This document shows, in pieces, positions 24,373-25,954 of a DNA stretch of 25,954 nucleotides (the stretch's first letter is position 1; the number at the start of each line of letters is the position of its first letter). The notes below the pieces were generated by a model, which was not told the origin of the DNA, ran no database searches, and saw only the letters and a program-made list of their open reading frames with translations. Source of the stretch: an uncultured bacterium (lineage in GTDB: Bacteria > Actinomycetota > Coriobacteriia > Coriobacteriales > Coriobacteriaceae); assembly GCA_905214615.1 (NCBI GenBank), contig CAJMMX010000032.1, forward strand, positions 1-25,954. The letters run 5' to 3'. Both the position numbers and the translations under genes were made by a program.

Positions 24373-25338
24373 CTACAGACGCTGCGCCACGCGGATCTTG
24401 GCTGATCTCGCCCGAGGGTTGCGCGCAACCTCATCGGGTTGGGCAACCAGGGGTTTGCGGGTGATGACCTTGAGTATCGGCACGTTGCCGCACACGCACA
24501 CCGGAATCTCCGGCGGACACGTGCACCCCTGGCTCATCTCCTTAAAGTGGTTCTTTACGATACGGTCCTCGAGCGAGTGATACGAGATGACGCAGATGCG
24601 TCCGCCCGGGTTGAGCCACCTTGTGGCGGCGTCTAGCCCTCGCTCGAGCACATCGAGTTCGTGATTGACCTCGATGCGAATGGCCTGGAAACTTTTCTTG
24701 GCTGGGTGTCCGCCATGCCGACGAGCGGCAGCGGGGATACCAGCCTTGATGATCTCGACAAACTGACCGGTGGTTTCGATCGGCTCATGCTCGCGGCGGC
24801 GCACGATCTCACGCGCGATCTGCGAGGCGAACTTCTCTTCGCCGTAGACGCGTAGAATCCGGGCGAGGTCGTGTTCGTTATAGGTGTTGATGACCTCAGC
24901 TGCGTTTAAGGTGTTGTTACCCGGATCCATCCGCATGTCCAATGGGGCGTCCTCGTTGTACGAAAAGCCCCTGCCAGGGATATCGAGTTGCGGCGACGAA
25001 ACGCCCAAGTCGAACAGGAAGCCATCGACCCCGGGCACCTCGGCCGAGCAAAGCAGCTCGTCCAAGTCGCCGAAGTTGCCCTTCAGCAGCTGGTGCGGTA
25101 CGCCGGGAACCTCGCGGTCCAGACGGACGCCAGCGGCCTCGAGGGCCATGTCATCCTGATCGACGCCGAGCAAAAGGCCGGTCTCCCCCACCTGCGCGGC
25201 CATCTTTACCGAATGGCCGGCACCGCCAAGGGTGCAGTCGCAGACGACGGAGCCGCTCTTTAGCTGCAGCGACTCAAGCACTTCGCCGAGCATGACAGGT
25301 TCATGCCGATATTCTTGTGTCAAGATCCCACGCTCCAT
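24373..25338 (-). CDS. rsmH: 16S rRNA (cytosine1402-N4)-methyltransferase RsmH (MraW)
   Basis: RsmH methylates N4 of C1402 in the ribosomal decoding centre using S-adenosylmethionine, and is conserved as the second gene of dcw clusters. The 321-residue protein has EYRHEPVMLGEVLE at the start, the SAM loop DCTLGGAGHS (34-43), GVDQDDMAL, LFDLGVSSPQLD, GRGFSYNEDAPLDMRMD, IRIEVNHEL and ISYHSLEDRIVKNHF, all diagnostic. The ATG at 25338 is 20 bases after the mraZ stop. A TTG five codons later, preceded by GGAG at good spacing, is a credible alternative start giving the usual short N-terminus. Confidence 0.96.
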   Translation of the reverse strand: MERGILTQEYRHEPVMLGEVLESLQLKSGSVVCDCTLGGAGHSVKMAAQVGETGLLLGVDQDDMALEAAGVRLDREVPGVPHQLLKGNFGDLDELLCSAEVPGVDGFLFDLGVSSPQLDIPGRGFSYNEDAPLDMRMDPGNNTLNAAEVINTYNEHDLARILRVYGEEKFASQIAREIVRRREHEPIETTGQFVEIIKAGIPAAARRHGGHPAKKSFQAIRIEVNHELDVLERGLDAATRWLNPGGRICVISYHSLEDRIVKNHFKEMSQGCTCPPEIPVCVCGNVPILKVITRKPLVAQPDEVARNPRARSAKIRVAQRL

Positions 25339-25358
25339 CCGTTACTCGTGCCTTGCCC

Positions 25359-25793
25359 TTACGAGAAGAAGAGGTCCAGCAGGGCCTCGTCATCATCGTC
25401 CTCATCGGCCGTAGCGCGGTCCCAAACCTCAAGGTGGTCGTAGTTGCCCACAACCGTGACCTCGCGGTCGAGGTTCGCCTGCTTGCGGAGAGACTCAGAA
25501 AGACCGATACGACCCGCGCTGTCCACATCCATCGACGTGGTGCGCTTGTTGATCGCCCTCATGAGCTTCTGGTCGTTGATGTCGCGCGGGTTAAAACCCT
25601 CGTGGCCCTCACGACCCGCGAAGAGTCCTTCGACCCACTTATCGAAGGCCTCGGCAGAGAACACGTACAGAGCATCGACATCCAGGGCTTTAAACACGCG
25701 AACGTGCTCTCCAAGCTCCTCACGAAGGGGTGCAGGCAGGGATAGACGACCTTTTGCATCGAGATTGCGCTCGTATGCACCCGTCATTCCCAT
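25359..25793 (-). CDS. mraZ: Transcriptional regulator MraZ
   Basis: MraZ is the first gene of most dcw clusters and in E. coli represses its own promoter by binding repeated TGGG elements. The 144-residue protein has two AbrB/SpoVT-like half domains: GAYERNLDAKGRLSLPAPLR (5-24) and SMDVDSAGRIGLSESLR (about 87-103). Each has the D-x-x-G-R core. It ends with an acidic tail (ATADEDDDDEALLDLFFS) that is longer than in E. coli. The ATG follows GGGGAGGG, and an in-frame ATG two codons on is an alternative. A strong promoter with two palindromes and a G-rich tract lies just upstream. Confidence 0.95.
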   Translation of the reverse strand: MGMTGAYERNLDAKGRLSLPAPLREELGEHVRVFKALDVDALYVFSAEAFDKWVEGLFAGREGHEGFNPRDINDQKLMRAINKRTTSMDVDSAGRIGLSESLRKQANLDREVTVVGNYDHLEVWDRATADEDDDDEALLDLFFS

Positions 25794-25829
25794 GTGCGCC
25801 CTCCCCTCGGTTACTCAGATGGCACGTAC

Positions 25830-25846
25830 GCGGGGAACCACCCCGC
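25830..25846. promoter_or_regulatory. Downstream palindrome of the mraZ leader (operator candidate 2)
   Basis: GCGGGG-N5-CCCCGC, minus-strand core GGGGTGGTTCCCC, lies roughly 10-26 bases after the predicted transcription start. Its core matches the palindrome in the promoter spacer at 12 of 13 bases, including the loop, so a shared binding protein is likelier than chance. It could also act as an RNA hairpin. Confidence 0.6.
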
Positions 25847-25861
25847 CTGTCGACGTCATCA

Positions 25862-25890
25862 ATAATATGGGGAACCGCCCCATTTTTCAA
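25862..25890 (-). promoter_or_regulatory. Sigma70-type promoter of mraZ and the dcw cluster
   Basis: On the minus strand TTGAAA (-35, 25885-25890) and TATTAT (-10, 25862-25867) each match consensus at five of six bases and are separated by exactly 17 bases. Transcription would start near 25855, giving a leader of about 60 bases before the mraZ ATG. Confidence 0.75.
25868..25882. promoter_or_regulatory. Palindrome between -35 and -10 of the mraZ promoter (operator candidate 1)
   Basis: TGGGG-N5-CCCCA with minus-strand core GGGGCGGTTCCCC fills most of the promoter spacer, so a bound protein would block RNA polymerase. The core recurs downstream at 25832-25844. Confidence 0.6.
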
Positions 25891-25892
25891 CA

Positions 25893-25938
25893 CCTTTCCC
25901 CCCCCCTTCCCCCACCCCGCCCCACCATTCCACCCCCA
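25893..25938 (-). promoter_or_regulatory. G-rich tract upstream of the mraZ promoter
   Basis: The minus strand holds G runs of 5, 4, 4, 5 and 9 within 41 bases (25898-25937). TGGGG occurs at 25920-25924 and 25910-25914, 10 bp apart, which is the spacing of TGGG MraZ boxes known from E. coli. The G9 run (25898-25906) ends 8 bases from the -35. G-quadruplex formation is possible. Confidence 0.5.
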
Positions 25939-25954
25939 ATATGTTGTAAAACAC

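Noticed and set aside
25898..25937. CRISPR-like or short tandem repeat array
   Set aside because: The repetition is only low-complexity C/G runs; there are no repeat-spacer units and no cas genes in the window.

Overview
The window looks like chromosome of a moderately high-GC actinobacterium of the class Coriobacteriia, most likely Collinsella or a close relative. This is inferred from protein character, the use of SepF with no ftsA, gene order and GC-rich codon choice; no database search was run. Almost everything reads on the minus strand, so the biological order runs from high to low coordinates.

Right to centre (about 25.9 kb down to 10.3 kb) is a complete division and cell wall (dcw) cluster: mraZ, rsmH, ftsL, ftsI, murF, mraY, murD, ftsW, murG, murC, murB, ftsQ, ftsZ. 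Genes are tightly packed, with overlaps at ftsW/murG and murB/ftsQ. A strong sigma70-type promoter with two matching palindromes and a G-rich tract lies upstream of mraZ. A 199-bp AT-rich spacer precedes ftsZ, and a good intrinsic terminator follows it. The Mur enzymes make and lipid-link the peptidoglycan precursor. FtsW and FtsI polymerise and crosslink it at the septum, FtsQ and FtsL are divisome partners, and FtsZ is the ring scaffold.

Centre-left (10.1 to 4.8 kb) is pgeF followed by the phosphate uptake operon pstS, pstC, pstA, pstB, phoU. pgeF and pstS overlap by ATGA. A pair of 11-bp direct repeats resembling a PHO box lies upstream of pgeF. The pst block therefore sits inside what is elsewhere a continuous ftsZ-pgeF-yggS-sepF-yggT-divIVA neighbourhood.

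Left (4.7 to 2.1 kb) the neighbourhood resumes with yggS, sepF, yggT and divIVA, ending in a terminator. yggT has no ordinary start codon in the right place and seems to begin at ATC (or ATT).

Far left (2.1 kb to 1) is an intact IS1249-like (IS256-superfamily) insertion sequence with perfect 24-bp inverted repeats and an 8-bp target duplication. It is inserted into the T-tract of the terminator of a plus-strand nitroreductase gene, whose codon usage changes abruptly part-way along. A partial membrane-protein reading frame enters from the left edge.

No RNA genes, CRISPR arrays or prophage genes were seen, and no stretch over 300 bases lacks a gene. I did not find a clearly new multi-gene system. 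The best leads are regulatory (mraZ operators, PHO-like repeats before pgeF-pst), the yggT start, and a short motif shared by the FtsI and FtsW cytoplasmic tails.
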